Shown here: piece by piece, positions 22,272 through 31,939 of the stretch | Position numbering within the stretch: the first letter of the stretch is position 1 | Layout: the number at the start of each line of letters is the position of its first letter | Assembly: GCF_022012395.1 (NCBI RefSeq) | Contig: NZ_JAKLTQ010000021.1 | Location: forward strand, 24,933-88,932 | Length of the DNA stretch: 64,000 bases | Reading direction: 5' to 3' | DNA from: Arthrobacter hankyongi | Lineage (GTDB): Bacteria > Actinomycetota > Actinomycetes > Actinomycetales > Micrococcaceae | Position numbers and translations under genes: made by a program | The notes under the pieces: model-generated | Database searches by the model: none | What the model was told of the DNA's origin: nothing | Seen by the model: only the letters and a program-made list of their open reading frames with translations

Positions 22272-22936
22272 CAGCGCTGGTGGTGGCTGCGCGTGAGCCG
22301 GCCGGCCAGCCGCGGCCGGGATCCGGGCAGCTCCGTGCTGCGCGCCAGGACCGGCACGGCGGTGTTGACCTTGCGCAGCGCGCGGGCGAACGCCTTGGCG
22401 TTCTGCACGGCCTGGGACCCGTCCGCCTCGGCGCTGACGCGGATCACGATGTCGTCCTGGACTATCGTGCCGGTGTAGCCGTGGTCCGCATCGCACTGCG
22501 GGTCCCCGCAGCCGGCCGGGCCCATATCCAGCCGCTGGCCGCCGGACCAGGCGATCGACAAAGTCAGCTCCCGGGCCAGGTCCGAGGGCTGGTAGTCCTG
22601 CGGCTGCGCGTAGACATAGCTGAGCACCACGGAGTTGATCTGGCTTACCGGTACCGATTCGGTGGAGATCTGGGCCATGACCTGGTGACCGGCATCGTCC
22701 AGCTGCTGGTCGTCCACGTGGGTGACCACCAGCATGTCCTCGGTCAGCACCAGCACGGTGATGTGCCGGTGCACCTCGGTGCGGTCGAAGTGGGTCTCCA
22801 GGTGGACCAGGTGGGACAGCGGGACCCGCTCATCCAGCGCATCGTGCACCACGTCGGCGACCAGCAGCGGGTAGAAGCCTGCCCGGTTCAGGTCCTCGTC
22901 AAGGCTGCGTCGTGCGGAAGTCGCGGAAGAAGTCAT
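22271..22936 (-). CDS. DUF5998 protein
   Basis: 221 residues, cytoplasmic. It matches the actinobacterial DUF5998 family. Conserved stretches are 'HLVHLETHFDRTEVHRHITVLVLT', 'MAQISTESVPVSQINSVVLSYVY' and a Cys-containing loop 'GPAGCGDPQCDADHGYTG'. Function is unknown. It is translated with the downstream phosphodiesterase (stop and start share a base), a pairing that is kept in related genomes as far as I recall. The start ATG 22936 has no Shine-Dalgarno sequence but has CAGAAT six bases upstream, so the mRNA may be leaderless. The C-terminus is basic (RLAGRLTRSHHQR). Confidence 0.78.
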   Translation of the reverse strand: MTSSATSARRSLDEDLNRAGFYPLLVADVVHDALDERVPLSHLVHLETHFDRTEVHRHITVLVLTEDMLVVTHVDDQQLDDAGHQVMAQISTESVPVSQINSVVLSYVYAQPQDYQPSDLARELTLSIAWSGGQRLDMGPAGCGDPQCDADHGYTGTIVQDDIVIRVSAEADGSQAVQNAKAFARALRKVNTAVPVLARSTELPGSRPRLAGRLTRSHHQR

Positions 22937-22999
22937 GTTTTCATTCTGGCCCAGACCGCGGGCCGAACGCGAACCGGCAGGGCTTCCGTCACCGGCGGA

Positions 23000-23611
23000 T
23001 CAGGCGCCCCGGGCGTGGGACTCGGACCCGATCTTCTCGATCCAGGCCAGCGCCATCGCCGAGAGGATGAACGCAATGTGGATGATCGTCTGCCACAGCA
23101 GCAGGCTGTCCGCGTGCGGCGCCAGCTCCGGGTTGGTGTAATAGCCTTTGGCCTCGACGAAGGACTTGAGCAGGTGCACCGAGGAAATTCCGACGATCGC
23201 CATGGCCAGCTTCACCTTGAGGATGTTCGCGTTCACATGCGAGAGCCATTCCGGCTGGTCGCGGTGCCCCTGCACCGAGAGTTTGGATACGAAGGTCTCG
23301 TAACCGCCGATTATCACCATGATCAGCAGGTTGGCGACCATGACCACATCCACCAGGCCCAGCACCATCAGCATCATTTCGGTCTCGGACAGGGTGGTGA
23401 GCCGGACGCCGAGATGCAGCAGTTCCTTCATGAAGGTGTAGACGTAGAACAGCTGGGCGACGATCAGCCCCAGGTACAGCGGTGCCTGCAGCCAGCGGCT
23501 GGCGAAGATCAGCGCACCCAGCGTGCCGGAGGCCGAAATCCGCGCCGGCGGTTCCGGCGGTACCGTGCGCTCTTGGTCCTGCCGGGGTTCGTGCTCGGTA
23601 AGCAGGCTCAC
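23000..23611 (-). CDS. UPF0114 (TIGR00645/YqhA) family membrane protein
   Basis: 203 residues with four membrane helices. The signature region 'VMVANLLIMVIIGGYETFVSKL' near residue 100 and 'LSHVNANILKVKLAMAIVGISSVHLLKSF' are the best-conserved parts of this family. Members are found in many bacteria and have no established function. The first 30 residues are hydrophilic. I chose GTG 23611 (VSLLTEHEPRQ), preceded by GAGGAG; the frame stays open far upstream because it runs antisense to the Pat gene. A 116-base gap separates it from the Pat-like gene on the same strand. Confidence 0.85.
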   Translation of the reverse strand: MSLLTEHEPRQDQERTVPPEPPARISASGTLGALIFASRWLQAPLYLGLIVAQLFYVYTFMKELLHLGVRLTTLSETEMMLMVLGLVDVVMVANLLIMVIIGGYETFVSKLSVQGHRDQPEWLSHVNANILKVKLAMAIVGISSVHLLKSFVEAKGYYTNPELAPHADSLLLWQTIIHIAFILSAMALAWIEKIGSESHARGA

Positions 23612-23727
23612 TGGATGGTTCTCCTCACTGCGGTACTGGACAGCCGTCTCGGCCGGCTGCGGCTGCCGGCCGCTTCTGACTATCGGCCGCCAGCCGCTGC
23701 CCTGCAGTGTGCCGAACAACACAGCGG

Positions 23728-26433
23728 CTAGTCCCGCATCGCCCGCCGCGCGCTGTCCGTGCGCTGGGCATGGTTGCCCAGCCGCAGGTCCACGCTGAGC
23801 ACGGTCAGCGACTGCTCGGCCACCAGCACCGGGTTGAACTCCAGCAGCACGATTTCCGGATGCTCGTCCTTCATCACGGCCACCCGCGCAATCAGGTCCT
23901 CCAGCGCGGCCACGTCCACCGGCGGCAGCCCTTGGTAGCCGAACAGCTTGCTGGCCGCCCGCGGCCCGCGGACCAGTTCCGCCACATCTACGGTGGTCAG
24001 CGGCGGAATCCGGTGCGCCCAGTCCCCCAGCAGGTTCACCGCATCTCCCGCCAGGCCGAAGGAGACCACCGGTCCCAGCAGCGGGTCCTCGATGGCGCGC
24101 AGCGTGCAGGCCTGCCCGCCGGGAGCCATCGACTGAACCTCCAGCGGCACGTCGCCGAACGGCCGCAGCAGCCGGCGCATCTGCTCGATATTGCGCCGCA
24201 GCGATTCCGCATCCACGATGTTCAGCCGCACCCCGCCGAGGTCCAGCCGCTGGCGCAGCCGCTCGTCGGTGGTCTTCAGCGCCACCGGCCAGCCCAGCCG
24301 GTCGGCGGCCGCAACCGCCTCGTCCGCCGTGGTGAAACCGGCCGAGGGCAGCACGCTGATGCCGTAGCAGGCAAGCAGGTCGCCGATCTCGGCCGACGAG
24401 GGCCGCAGCAGCTCGGTTCCCTGGATGCCGCGGGCCAGTTCGTCGATCAGTTCCTCGGCGCGGTGCGTCTGCAGCCCGGTGGCCATGGCCGGCTCGCCCT
24501 GGTCCCGGCGGGCCCACTCGGTGTAGCGCACGACGTCGGCCAGCGCCGCGACGGCCCCGGCGGGGCTGGCGTAGCCGGGCAGGGCGTGCTGGCGCTGCCC
24601 GGCTTCCGCCGCGGCGCCGTTCCCGCGCAGCCCGTCGCTGGCCTCGGCCGCGTCCAGCGTCCCGACCATGGACAGGACCACGGGCTTGCCGGCAGCGGCC
24701 GCGGCTTCCTGCAGGATAAGCGTCAGTTCCGCCGCTGCCACCCCGGGCACCGGCAGCAGGGCCACCACCCCGGAGTGCACTTCGTCCCGGGCCAGGACGG
24801 CGGCCAGCCGGCTGCGCAGCAGCGGCAGCGCCTGCGGCCCGCCGTCGAACTGCAGCCCGGTATCCAGCTGGGCCACAGTGAGCTCGTGGGTGATGACCGC
24901 ATCGGCCACCACCCGGCCGAGCGCACCGGAATTGCTGAGCACGGCCACGCCCGGACCGGCGGGCAGCGGCTGGCTGACCAGGATCTGCGCGACATCCATC
25001 AGCTGTTCGTTGGTGGCTACCCGGATCACCCCGGATTGGCGCAGCATCGCATCCAAGGCCCCGGCCGGAGCCTGGCTGGTGCGCACCGCGTGGCCCGGGG
25101 GCAGCTGCAGCCCCATCAGCTCGGATTTGGCCACGATGACCGGCTTGCTGCGCGAGAGCCGGCGGGCGATCCGGGAGAACTTGCGCGGGTTGCCGAACGA
25201 TTCGAGGTACAGCCCGACGGCGAGGGTGTCCGGGTCATCCTCCCAGTACTGCATCAGGTCGTTGCCGGAGACGTCGGCGCGGTTGCCGGCGGAGACTGCC
25301 GAGGAGATCCCCAGCCCGCGCCGGCAGGCGGCGGAGTTCAGCATGGTGCCGATGGCCGAGGACTGGCTGAACAGTCCCAGCGGCCCGGTCTGCGGCAGTT
25401 CCGGGGCCATCGAGGCGTTCAGCGACACCTCCGGGTTGGTGTTGACAATACCCAGCGAGGCCGGGCCGATCACCCGCATCCCGTAGGCCCGGGCATGGCG
25501 CACCAGCTCCCGCTGCCGCGCCAGCCCGCGCGCGCCGTCGTCGGCAAAGCCGGAGGTGGCGACCACCACGCCGCGCACGCCGGCGGCCGCGCAGTCCGCG
25601 ACGGCCTGCGGCACCTGCTCGTAGGGCACCGCGACGACGGCCAGCTGCACCGGTTCGGGCACCTGGGCAATGGTCGGGAACGAGGCCATGCCGCCCGGTT
25701 CCACGACGTCGGGATTGACCGCGAAGAGGCGGCCCTTGAACTTACCTTCCACCAGGTGTTCGAGCAGGGCCTGGCCGATGCTGCCAGGCGCGCGGCCGGC
25801 ACTGATCACCGCCACCGACTCCGGGGCCAGCAGCGAGGCCACGCTGCGGGCCTCGGCCCGGTGTTCGCGGGACTCCATCACGGCGCGCGAACGCTCGGTG
25901 GGGTCGATGTTGAATTCGAGCATGACCACACCGTCTTCGAAGTGCCGCCGGACCTCGTAGCCGGCGTCGTTGAAGACGGTGATCATTTTGCGGTTCTCCG
26001 GCAGTACCTCGGCGGAGAACCTGCGGATGCCGTGCTCCCGGGCGGCAGCGGCCAGGTGCTCGAGCAGGATCGACCCGAGCCCGCGGCCCTGGTGCGCGTC
26101 GGAGATGTTGAACGCGACCTCGGCGTCGGTCGGATCGTCCAGGCGGTCGTAGCGGCCCACACCCACGATCTCCCCGCCGATGGTGATGACGAAAGCCACC
26201 CGGTTGTTGTAGTCCACCGTGGTGAACCGCTCCAGCTCGCGGGGGCTCAGCCGGGACTTGAAGGTGAAGAACCGCAGGTAGATCGAGCTCTCCGACTGGC
26301 CCGCGTGGAAGGCCTGCAGCGCGTCCGCGTCGGCCGGGGTAATGGGCCGCAGATGGGCCGTTCCGCCGTCCCGCAGGACCACGTCGGCCTCCCAGTATTC
26401 GGGATAATCCGGGGATTGGGCCTCTTGAGACAT
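23728..26433 (-). CDS. Pat-like protein: N-terminal GNAT acetyltransferase fused to NDP-forming acyl-CoA synthetase-like domains
   Basis: 901 residues. The first 180 residues are a GNAT domain (acetyl-CoA loop 'ISDAHQGRGLGSILLEHL'). CoA-binding ('ISAGRAPGSIGQALLEHLV'), succinyl-CoA-ligase-like and C-terminal ATP-grasp ('VLPSAGFTTADEAVAAADRLGWPVALKTTD') domains follow. Such proteins acetylate lysines of acetyl-CoA synthetase and other enzymes. The place where active NDP-forming ligases carry the phosphohistidine (…SHTG…) reads 'VRTSQAPAGALDAMLRQSG' with no histidine. I infer the synthetase part is regulatory rather than catalytic. GNAT at the N-terminus is the reverse of E. coli Pat. The start is ATG 26433, with TACAGT 6 bases upstream (leaderless). 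It diverges from parC across 48 bases. Confidence 0.85.
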   Translation of the reverse strand: MSQEAQSPDYPEYWEADVVLRDGGTAHLRPITPADADALQAFHAGQSESSIYLRFFTFKSRLSPRELERFTTVDYNNRVAFVITIGGEIVGVGRYDRLDDPTDAEVAFNISDAHQGRGLGSILLEHLAAAAREHGIRRFSAEVLPENRKMITVFNDAGYEVRRHFEDGVVMLEFNIDPTERSRAVMESREHRAEARSVASLLAPESVAVISAGRAPGSIGQALLEHLVEGKFKGRLFAVNPDVVEPGGMASFPTIAQVPEPVQLAVVAVPYEQVPQAVADCAAAGVRGVVVATSGFADDGARGLARQRELVRHARAYGMRVIGPASLGIVNTNPEVSLNASMAPELPQTGPLGLFSQSSAIGTMLNSAACRRGLGISSAVSAGNRADVSGNDLMQYWEDDPDTLAVGLYLESFGNPRKFSRIARRLSRSKPVIVAKSELMGLQLPPGHAVRTSQAPAGALDAMLRQSGVIRVATNEQLMDVAQILVSQPLPAGPGVAVLSNSGALGRVVADAVITHELTVAQLDTGLQFDGGPQALPLLRSRLAAVLARDEVHSGVVALLPVPGVAAAELTLILQEAAAAAGKPVVLSMVGTLDAAEASDGLRGNGAAAEAGQRQHALPGYASPAGAVAALADVVRYTEWARRDQGEPAMATGLQTHRAEELIDELARGIQGTELLRPSSAEIGDLLACYGISVLPSAGFTTADEAVAAADRLGWPVALKTTDERLRQRLDLGGVRLNIVDAESLRRNIEQMRRLLRPFGDVPLEVQSMAPGGQACTLRAIEDPLLGPVVSFGLAGDAVNLLGDWAHRIPPLTTVDVAELVRGPRAASKLFGYQGLPPVDVAALEDLIARVAVMKDEHPEIVLLEFNPVLVAEQSLTVLSVDLRLGNHAQRTDSARRAMRD

Positions 26434-26481
26434 AGACTCACTGTATCCGCAATCATTAAGTAAAGGACCCGCGCTTTCCCC

Positions 26482-28980
26482 ATGGCCCGCCGACAGAAAC
26501 CCGCATCGGACAAGGACTCCCCCCAGGACTTCATCGAAAACATCGTCGACATCGACGTCACTTCCGAGATGGAAGGGTCCTTCCTCGAATACGCCTACTC
26601 GGTCATCTATTCCCGGGCCCTGCCCGATGCCCGTGACGGGCTGAAGCCGGTCCAGCGCCGCATCCTGTTCATGATGAGCGAGATGGGCCTGCGCCCGGAC
26701 CGCGGCCACGTCAAGTCCGCCCGCGTGGTGGGCGAGGTGATGGGCAAGCTGCACCCGCACGGCGACGCGGCCATCTATGACGCGATGGTGCGCATGGCAC
26801 AGGACTTCTCGCTGCGCATCCCGCTGATCGACGGCCACGGCAACTTCGGTTCGCTCGACGACGGGCCCGCCGCCCCGCGCTACACCGAGGCCCGGCTGGC
26901 CGCCCCGGCCCTGGCGCTGACGGACCACCTGGACGAAGACGTGGTGGACTTCGTCCCCAACTACGACAACCAGCTGATGCAGCCGGAGGTGCTGCCGGCC
27001 GCCTTCCCGAACCTCCTGGTCAACGGCTCCTCCGGCATCGCCGTCGGCATGGCCACCAACATGGCTCCGCACAACCTCGGCGAGGTCATTGCCGCCGCCC
27101 GGCACCTGATCCAGCACCCGGACGCCGCACTCGCGGACGTGATGGATTTCATCCCGGGACCGGATCTGCCCAGTGGCGGGCGGATCGTGGGCCTGGATGG
27201 CATCCGCGATGCCTACGCCACCGGCCGCGGCTCGTTCAAGACCCGCGCCACAGTGGAGGTCGAGCAGCTCACGGCCCGGCGCACCGGCCTGGTGGTCACC
27301 GAGCTGCCGTACATGGTGGGCCCGGAAAAGGTGATCGAGAAGATCAAGGATGCGGTCACCGCCAAGAAACTGTCCGGGATCTCCGACGTCGTCGACCTGA
27401 CGGACCGCAACCACGGGCTGCGCCTGGTGATCGAGCTGAAGAACGGCTTCAACCCCAAGGCAGTGCTGGCCCAGCTCTACCGCTACACGCCGATGGAGGA
27501 TTCCTTCGGCATCAACAACGTCACGCTGGTGGACGGCCAGCCCCGGACCCTGGGGCTGCTTGAGCTGCTGCAGGTCTATGTAGGCCACCGCCTGTCCGTG
27601 GTGCGCCGGCGCACCGCCTTCCGGCTGGGCAAGAAGAAGGACCGGCTGCACCTGGTCGACGGCCTGCTGGTGGCCATCGTGGACATCGACGAGGTCATCC
27701 AGATCATCCGCTCCTCCGACGAGGCCGCCGAGGCCCGCCAGCGGCTGATGTCGATCTACGACCTGACCGAGGTCCAGGCCAACTACATCCTGGAACTGCG
27801 CCTGCGCCAGCTGACCAAGTTCTCCCGGATCGAGCTGGAGAAGGAGCAGGAGGAACTGCGCCGCGAGATCGCCGCGCTGCAGGAGATCCTGGACTCGGAT
27901 ACCAAGCTGCGCCGGCTGGTCTCGGACGAGCTGGGCGAGGTGGCCGAACGGTACGCCACGCCCCGGCGCACCGTGCTGCTCGAATCGGAGGCGGTCGGCC
28001 CGCTCACCGCCCTGGCCGCGGGGGCAAAGGCCGCGGGCACCGGCAAGGCGGCCCAGGTGCCGCTGCCGCTGGAAATCCCGGACGATCCCTGCTGGGTCAT
28101 CCTGTCCGCCTCCGGCCAGCTGGCCCGCACGGTGAACCAGGATCAGTTCGCCGACGGCGGCCAGCGGGTCCGCCACGATGTCTTCGCCTCCGTGGTCCGC
28201 AGCTCCGCCCGCGGTGAAATTGGCGCGGTCACCTCGGCCGGACGGATGCTGCGGCTGCAGGTGATGGACATGCCGGTGCTGCCCCATACCGCCGGCGTGC
28301 CCAACCTTGCCGGCGGGGTCCCGGTGAAGGAATTCATCACGCTGGCCAAGGGCGAATCCCTGGTCTCGCTGGTGCCGCTGAACACCGTGCTGGCCGTCGG
28401 CACCGCCCAGGGCGTGGTCAAGCGGGTCAGCCCCGACTACCCGCTCAACCGCGAGGACTGGGAGATCATCACGCTCAAGGACAAGGACCAGGTGGTCGGC
28501 GCCGCCGCGGCCGCCGAGGAGGATGACCTGGTCTTCCTCACCGGCCAGGCCCAGCTGCTGCGCTTCCCGGCCAGCGCGGTGCGCGCGCAAGGCCGGACCG
28601 CCGCGGGCATGGCCGGGATCAAGCTGGCGGCCGGGGACTCGGTGATCTTCTTCGGTCCCGTGGCCGGGGACGACGCCGCCGCCGTGCTGGTCACCATCGC
28701 CTCGGGCTCGGAGTCCCTGCCCGGCGTGGCCGCCGGCTCCGCCAAGGTCACGGCCCTGGCCGAGTACCCGGTGAAGGGCCGCGCCACCGGCGGTGTGCGG
28801 GCCCACCGCTTCCTCAAGGGCGAAGACGTGCTCAGCCTCGGCTGGGCCGGCCATGGACCGGCGAAGGCCGCAGCGGAGAACGGCGCCGCCCGGGCGCTGC
28901 CCACCGAGCACGGACGGCGCGACGGCTCCGGCGTCGCCCTGGCCCAGGCCGTGCACGCCATCGGTCCCAGCCTCTCGTAG
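26482..28980 (+). CDS. parC: DNA topoisomerase IV subunit A (second GyrA-type subunit)
   Basis: 832 residues. The DNA-cleaving subunit of a type IIA topoisomerase; with ParE (41977) it decatenates chromosomes. The catalytic tyrosine is Tyr134 in '[10 protein letters not shown]'. The winged-helix region '[22 protein letters not shown]' and '[28 protein letters not shown]' contains the positions where quinolone-resistance changes occur in relatives. The C-terminal 300 residues are the beta-pinwheel DNA-wrapping domain, without a clear GyrA box (QRRGGKG), supporting ParC rather than GyrA. Start ATG 26482 has AAAGGA about 15 bases away. A partner subunit 13 kb away and the absence of dnaA/recF neighbours also argue for topoisomerase IV. 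Confidence 0.88.
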   Translation: MARRQKPASDKDSPQDFIENIVDIDVTSEMEGSFLEYAYSVIYSRALPDARDGLKPVQRRILFMMSEMGLRPDRGHVKSARVVGEVMGKLHPHGDAAIYDAMVRMAQDFSLRIPLIDGHGNFGSLDDGPAAPRYTEARLAAPALALTDHLDEDVVDFVPNYDNQLMQPEVLPAAFPNLLVNGSSGIAVGMATNMAPHNLGEVIAAARHLIQHPDAALADVMDFIPGPDLPSGGRIVGLDGIRDAYATGRGSFKTRATVEVEQLTARRTGLVVTELPYMVGPEKVIEKIKDAVTAKKLSGISDVVDLTDRNHGLRLVIELKNGFNPKAVLAQLYRYTPMEDSFGINNVTLVDGQPRTLGLLELLQVYVGHRLSVVRRRTAFRLGKKKDRLHLVDGLLVAIVDIDEVIQIIRSSDEAAEARQRLMSIYDLTEVQANYILELRLRQLTKFSRIELEKEQEELRREIAALQEILDSDTKLRRLVSDELGEVAERYATPRRTVLLESEAVGPLTALAAGAKAAGTGKAAQVPLPLEIPDDPCWVILSASGQLARTVNQDQFADGGQRVRHDVFASVVRSSARGEIGAVTSAGRMLRLQVMDMPVLPHTAGVPNLAGGVPVKEFITLAKGESLVSLVPLNTVLAVGTAQGVVKRVSPDYPLNREDWEIITLKDKDQVVGAAAAAEEDDLVFLTGQAQLLRFPASAVRAQGRTAAGMAGIKLAAGDSVIFFGPVAGDDAAAVLVTIASGSESLPGVAAGSAKVTALAEYPVKGRATGGVRAHRFLKGEDVLSLGWAGHGPAKAAAENGAARALPTEHGRRDGSGVALAQAVHAIGPSLS

Positions 28981-29032
28981 CCCGGGACACGTCCTGCCCT
29001 TGTCCCGTCGCCGCCGCTCAGCGGTCGGCCGA

Positions 29033-29068
29033 TGTCCCCTCCCGCAACGAAATGCCCGGGAGGGGACA
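29033..29068 (+). terminator. Hairpin terminator after parC
   Basis: TGTCCCCTCCCG pairs exactly with CGGGAGGGGACA (12-bp stem, 12-base loop) 53 bases after the parC stop and before the next gene. There is no T-run. Confidence 0.6.
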
Positions 29069-29117
29069 CCGGCAAGGAGGCCGGGACGCGCCGCCGGACC
29101 AGGCCTAGACTGGCGGT

Positions 29118-29636
29118 GTGGGGATCATCCCGGAGACGAAGGACTGGCTGTGGGTGACCGGGCGCAGCTGCCCCGACTGCGGGTTCGACCCGGCCGGAGT
29201 CACCCCGGCCACGGTGGGCCCGGCCCTGCGCGCGGCGGTGCCCCGCTGGCAACAGGTGCTGGCCCGGCCGCAGGCTCGCGAGCGGCCCGATGATGCCACC
29301 TGGTCCGCACTGGAGTATGCCTGCCACGTCCGGGATGTCTGCGACCTGTTCCGTACCCGGCTGGGCCTGATGCTGGAACAGGACAACCCGGGTTTCAGCG
29401 ACTGGGATGCGGACGCCGCGGCGGTCCAGGGACGCTATGGCGAGCAGGATCCCGCGGTAGTCGCCGGGCAGTTCGGTGCGGCGGCCACAGCGGCGGCGGC
29501 CGCCTTCGAAACGGTTGCCCCGGGACAGTGGCAGCGGCCGGGACTGCGCGGCAACGGGACCACATTCACCGTGACGACGCTGGGGTCGTATTTCCTGCAC
29601 GAGGTGGTACACCATATGTACGACGTCGGCGCCTGA
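29118..29636 (+). CDS. DinB-like (YfiT/MDMPI superfamily) metal-binding protein
   Basis: 172 residues, predicted four-helix bundle. The three metal-binding histidines of the DinB/YfiT fold are plausible: His in 'EYACHVRDVCDLF' and two in 'SYFLHEVVHHMYDV' near the C-terminus. Members are often thiol-dependent (mycothiol or bacillithiol) transferases or isomerases in actinobacteria. The N-terminus 'CPDCGFDP' is a common feature of this subgroup. The start is GTG 29118 with TAGACT six bases upstream and no Shine-Dalgarno, so the transcript is probably leaderless. It lies alone between parC and the PadR operon; substrate unknown. Confidence 0.8.
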   Translation: MGIIPETKDWLWVTGRSCPDCGFDPAGVTPATVGPALRAAVPRWQQVLARPQARERPDDATWSALEYACHVRDVCDLFRTRLGLMLEQDNPGFSDWDADAAAVQGRYGEQDPAVVAGQFGAAATAAAAAFETVAPGQWQRPGLRGNGTTFTVTTLGSYFLHEVVHHMYDVGA

Positions 29637-29638
29637 AC

Positions 29639-29670
29639 GGCGTCCCGGGACCGGCCGGTTCCGGGACGCC
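29639..29670 (+). terminator. Hairpin terminator after the DinB-like gene
   Basis: GGCGTCCCGG (29639-29648) and CCGGGACGCC (29661-29670) form a 10-bp stem that continues through ACCGGCCGGT. It begins 3 bases after the stop codon. Confidence 0.6.
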
Positions 29671-29741
29671 GCACTGCGGCCGGCTGCCGCTTGCGCCGGC
29701 TCCTCGATGCCTCCGGCACCCACGGTCCCCCACAAGCCAAG

Positions 29742-29784
29742 TTGCCGCTTGCTCTTCCCGGCAGGTATATTCCATCTGGAATAT
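29742..29784 (+). promoter_or_regulatory. Promoter and palindromic operator of the PadR-MFS operon
   Basis: TTGCCG (29742-29747) and TATATT (29766-29771), 18 bases apart, form a plausible sigma-A promoter. ATATTCCA and TGGAATAT (29767-29784), exact complements around two bases, overlap the -10 element. A repressor bound there would block the promoter. The encoded PadR protein 17 bases downstream is the obvious candidate for autorepression; that assignment is inference. Confidence 0.65.
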
Positions 29785-29800
29785 TCGGAGAGGAATCATC

Positions 29801-30364
29801 GTGCCGGCCATCCCGACGCTGACCCCGCTGGGCCTCTCGGCACTGGCGCTGCTGGCCGAGCGGCCGATGCATCCCTACGAGATGTACCAGTTGCTCGTGG
29901 AGCGAAACCAGGAGCGTGTGGTGAAGGTGCGGCCCGGCTCCCTGTACCACACGGTCGGCCGCCTCGCCGGGCAGGGCTTCCTGCGTGCCACAGGAACGCA
30001 GCGGGCCGGCAACCGGCCCGAGCGCACCACCTACGAGATCACGGCCGCCGGCCGGGCCCTGCTGGACGAACAGCTCCGGACCCTGCTCGCGGTCCCGGCC
30101 AACGAGTACCCGCGGTTCCCGCAGGCCCTCAGCGAGGCGCACAACCTGTCCCGGGACACGGTAGTGGAACTGTGCAGCCGCCGCTTGGACCGGCTGCGGG
30201 CCGAGGCGGAGGATTTCGACGCCGGCATCGCAGGCGTTGAGGCCGCCGGCATCGACGCCAAGTATTGGATCGAGATGCGTTACCAGCAGGCCATGCTCGC
30301 CGCCGAGACCGAATGGCTGGAGGCATTCCTCGCGGACCTCGCCAGCGGCCGCCTGGCCTGGTAG
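29801..30364 (+). CDS. PadR-family transcriptional regulator
   Basis: 187 residues. The N-terminal winged helix-turn-helix reads 'LTPLGLSALALLAERPMHPYEMYQLLVERNQERVVKVRPGSLYHTVGRL', the standard PadR domain with the wing in 'NRPERTTYEITAAGRALL'. The C-terminal 90 residues form the helical dimerisation/ligand arm of the Vir/PadR-C type. The start is GTG 29801 after GGAGAGGA. It precedes an MFS drug exporter by 58 bases in the same direction. Its promoter carries an 18-bp palindrome. By analogy with LmrR-type systems, it probably represses itself and the exporter until a toxic ligand binds; ligand unknown. Confidence 0.9.
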   Translation: MPAIPTLTPLGLSALALLAERPMHPYEMYQLLVERNQERVVKVRPGSLYHTVGRLAGQGFLRATGTQRAGNRPERTTYEITAAGRALLDEQLRTLLAVPANEYPRFPQALSEAHNLSRDTVVELCSRRLDRLRAEAEDFDAGIAGVEAAGIDAKYWIEMRYQQAMLAAETEWLEAFLADLASGRLAW

Positions 30365-30422
30365 GCCTCCCGGCATCCGCTGGACCCCGGCACAGCAACC
30401 CCCAACCTTTGAAGGACAGCAC

Positions 30423-31937
30423 GTGGACAACACCCTCAAGCCGTGGCCGGCGCTCTGGTCGCTCGTCATCGGATTCTTCATGATCCTGATCGACACCACC
30501 ATTGTCTCGGTTGCCAACCCTGCAATCCTGGAGGGCCTGCACACCGACATCAACTCGGTCATCTGGGTCACCAGCGCCTATCTGCTCGCCTACGCGGTGC
30601 CGCTGCTGATCACCGGGAGGCTGGGCGACAGGTTCGGCCCGAAGAACCTGTACCTGACCGGCCTGGTGGCCTTCACCGCCGCTTCGGCCTGGTGCGGGTT
30701 CTCCACCGACATCGCCATGCTGATCACCGCCCGCGTTTTCCAGGGCCTCGGCGCGTCGCTGATGACGCCGCAGACGATGGCGGTGATCACCCGGATCTTC
30801 CCGCCGGACCGGCGCGGGGCTGCCATGGGCCTGTGGGGGGCCGTGGCCGGCGTCGCCACCCTGGTGGGCCCCATCCTCGGCGGTCTGCTGGTGGACGGCC
30901 TGGGCTGGGAATGGATCTTCTTCATCAATGTGCCCGTCGGCCTCGTGGGCTTCATCCTGGCCTGGCGGCTGGTGCCGGCGCTGCCCACGCACAGCCACAG
31001 CTTCGACCTGCCCGGCGTCGTGCTGAGCGCCCTGGGCATGTTCCTGCTGGTCTTCGGGCTGCAGGAAGGGCAGAAGTACAACTGGGGCACCATCACCGGC
31101 GTGGTCAGCGTCTGGGGCCTGATCATCGCCGGACTCGCGGTGCTCGCCGCGTTCGTCCTCTGGCAGGCGTTCAACAAGAAGGAGCCCCTGCTGCCGCTGG
31201 GCCTGTTCCGCGACCGCAACTTCTCGCTGGCCAACGGTGCCATCACCACCGTGGGGTTTGTCATCACCGGCATGTCGCTGCCTTTGGTTTTCTACTTCCA
31301 GACAGTGCGCGGCCTCACCCCGACCCAGTCGGCGCTGATGCTGGTGCCCATGGCCGTCATTTCCGGCGCGCTGGCCCCCGTCGCCGGCCGGCTGATCGAC
31401 CGGGTCAACCCGCGCTACATCGCGGTGGCCGGCATGCTGCTGCTGGCCGCGGGCCTGTTCTGGTACACGGCCCTGATGACCCCGGACACCGGTGTCGGCT
31501 GGCTGCTGCTGCCCAGCGCGGTGCTCGGCCTGGCCAACGCCGGGATCTGGGGCCCGATCTCCACCACAGCCACCCGCAACCTCGATCCGCGCCAGGCCGG
31601 CGCCGGATCCGGCGTCTACAACACCACGCGCCAGGTCGGGGCGGTCCTCGGCAGCGCCTCGATCGCCGTGCTCATGCAGGCCCGGCTGACGGCCGAGCTC
31701 CCGTCCGGGGGCGGCCCGTCCGGCTCCGGGGGTTCGGCCGATTTCGGCGGCGGCACGCTGCCGGCCGTGCTGCACGACGGGTTCGCGGCAGCGATGGCAC
31801 AGTCGCTGCTGCTGCCTGCCGCCGTCGCCGTCCTCGGCGCCGCCATCGTGGTCTTCTTCGCCAAGCCCAGGCCTGCCACCGGCTGGCAGGCGGCTGCCGC
31901 CATGCCGACGGCGGCGGAACGGCCGGCGGGCCGGTAA
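30423..31937 (+). CDS. MFS multidrug exporter (DHA2, EmrB/QacA type)
   Basis: 504 residues with 14 predicted membrane helices. It opens 'ALWSLVIGFFMILIDTTIVSVANPAI', containing the DHA2 motif D1 (DxTIVNVALP-like). Motif A is 'GRLGDRFGPKNLY' and motif C 'GLWGAVAGVATLVGPILGGLLVD'. It likely exports cationic or amphipathic drugs using the proton gradient. The start is GTG 30423 with AAGGA upstream. It is the second gene of the PadR-controlled operon and is followed by a short hairpin at 31940. The C-terminal loop 'PSGGGPSGSGGSADFGGG' between the last helices is low complexity. Confidence 0.9.
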   Translation: MDNTLKPWPALWSLVIGFFMILIDTTIVSVANPAILEGLHTDINSVIWVTSAYLLAYAVPLLITGRLGDRFGPKNLYLTGLVAFTAASAWCGFSTDIAMLITARVFQGLGASLMTPQTMAVITRIFPPDRRGAAMGLWGAVAGVATLVGPILGGLLVDGLGWEWIFFINVPVGLVGFILAWRLVPALPTHSHSFDLPGVVLSALGMFLLVFGLQEGQKYNWGTITGVVSVWGLIIAGLAVLAAFVLWQAFNKKEPLLPLGLFRDRNFSLANGAITTVGFVITGMSLPLVFYFQTVRGLTPTQSALMLVPMAVISGALAPVAGRLIDRVNPRYIAVAGMLLLAAGLFWYTALMTPDTGVGWLLLPSAVLGLANAGIWGPISTTATRNLDPRQAGAGSGVYNTTRQVGAVLGSASIAVLMQARLTAELPSGGGPSGSGGSADFGGGTLPAVLHDGFAAAMAQSLLLPAAVAVLGAAIVVFFAKPRPATGWQAAAAMPTAAERPAGR

Positions 31938-31939
31938 CC

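Noticed and set aside
26434..28956. A minus-strand open frame continuing from the Pat gene for about 840 more codons opposite parC
   Set aside because: It is antisense to a clear parC, with no start signals and no recognisable domain. GC-rich codon bias keeps antisense frames open. Pat starts at 26433.
26482..28980. Calling this gene gyrA
   Set aside because: There is no clear GyrA box in the C-terminal domain, no dnaA/gyrB context, and a second GyrB-type subunit (parE) is in the window.
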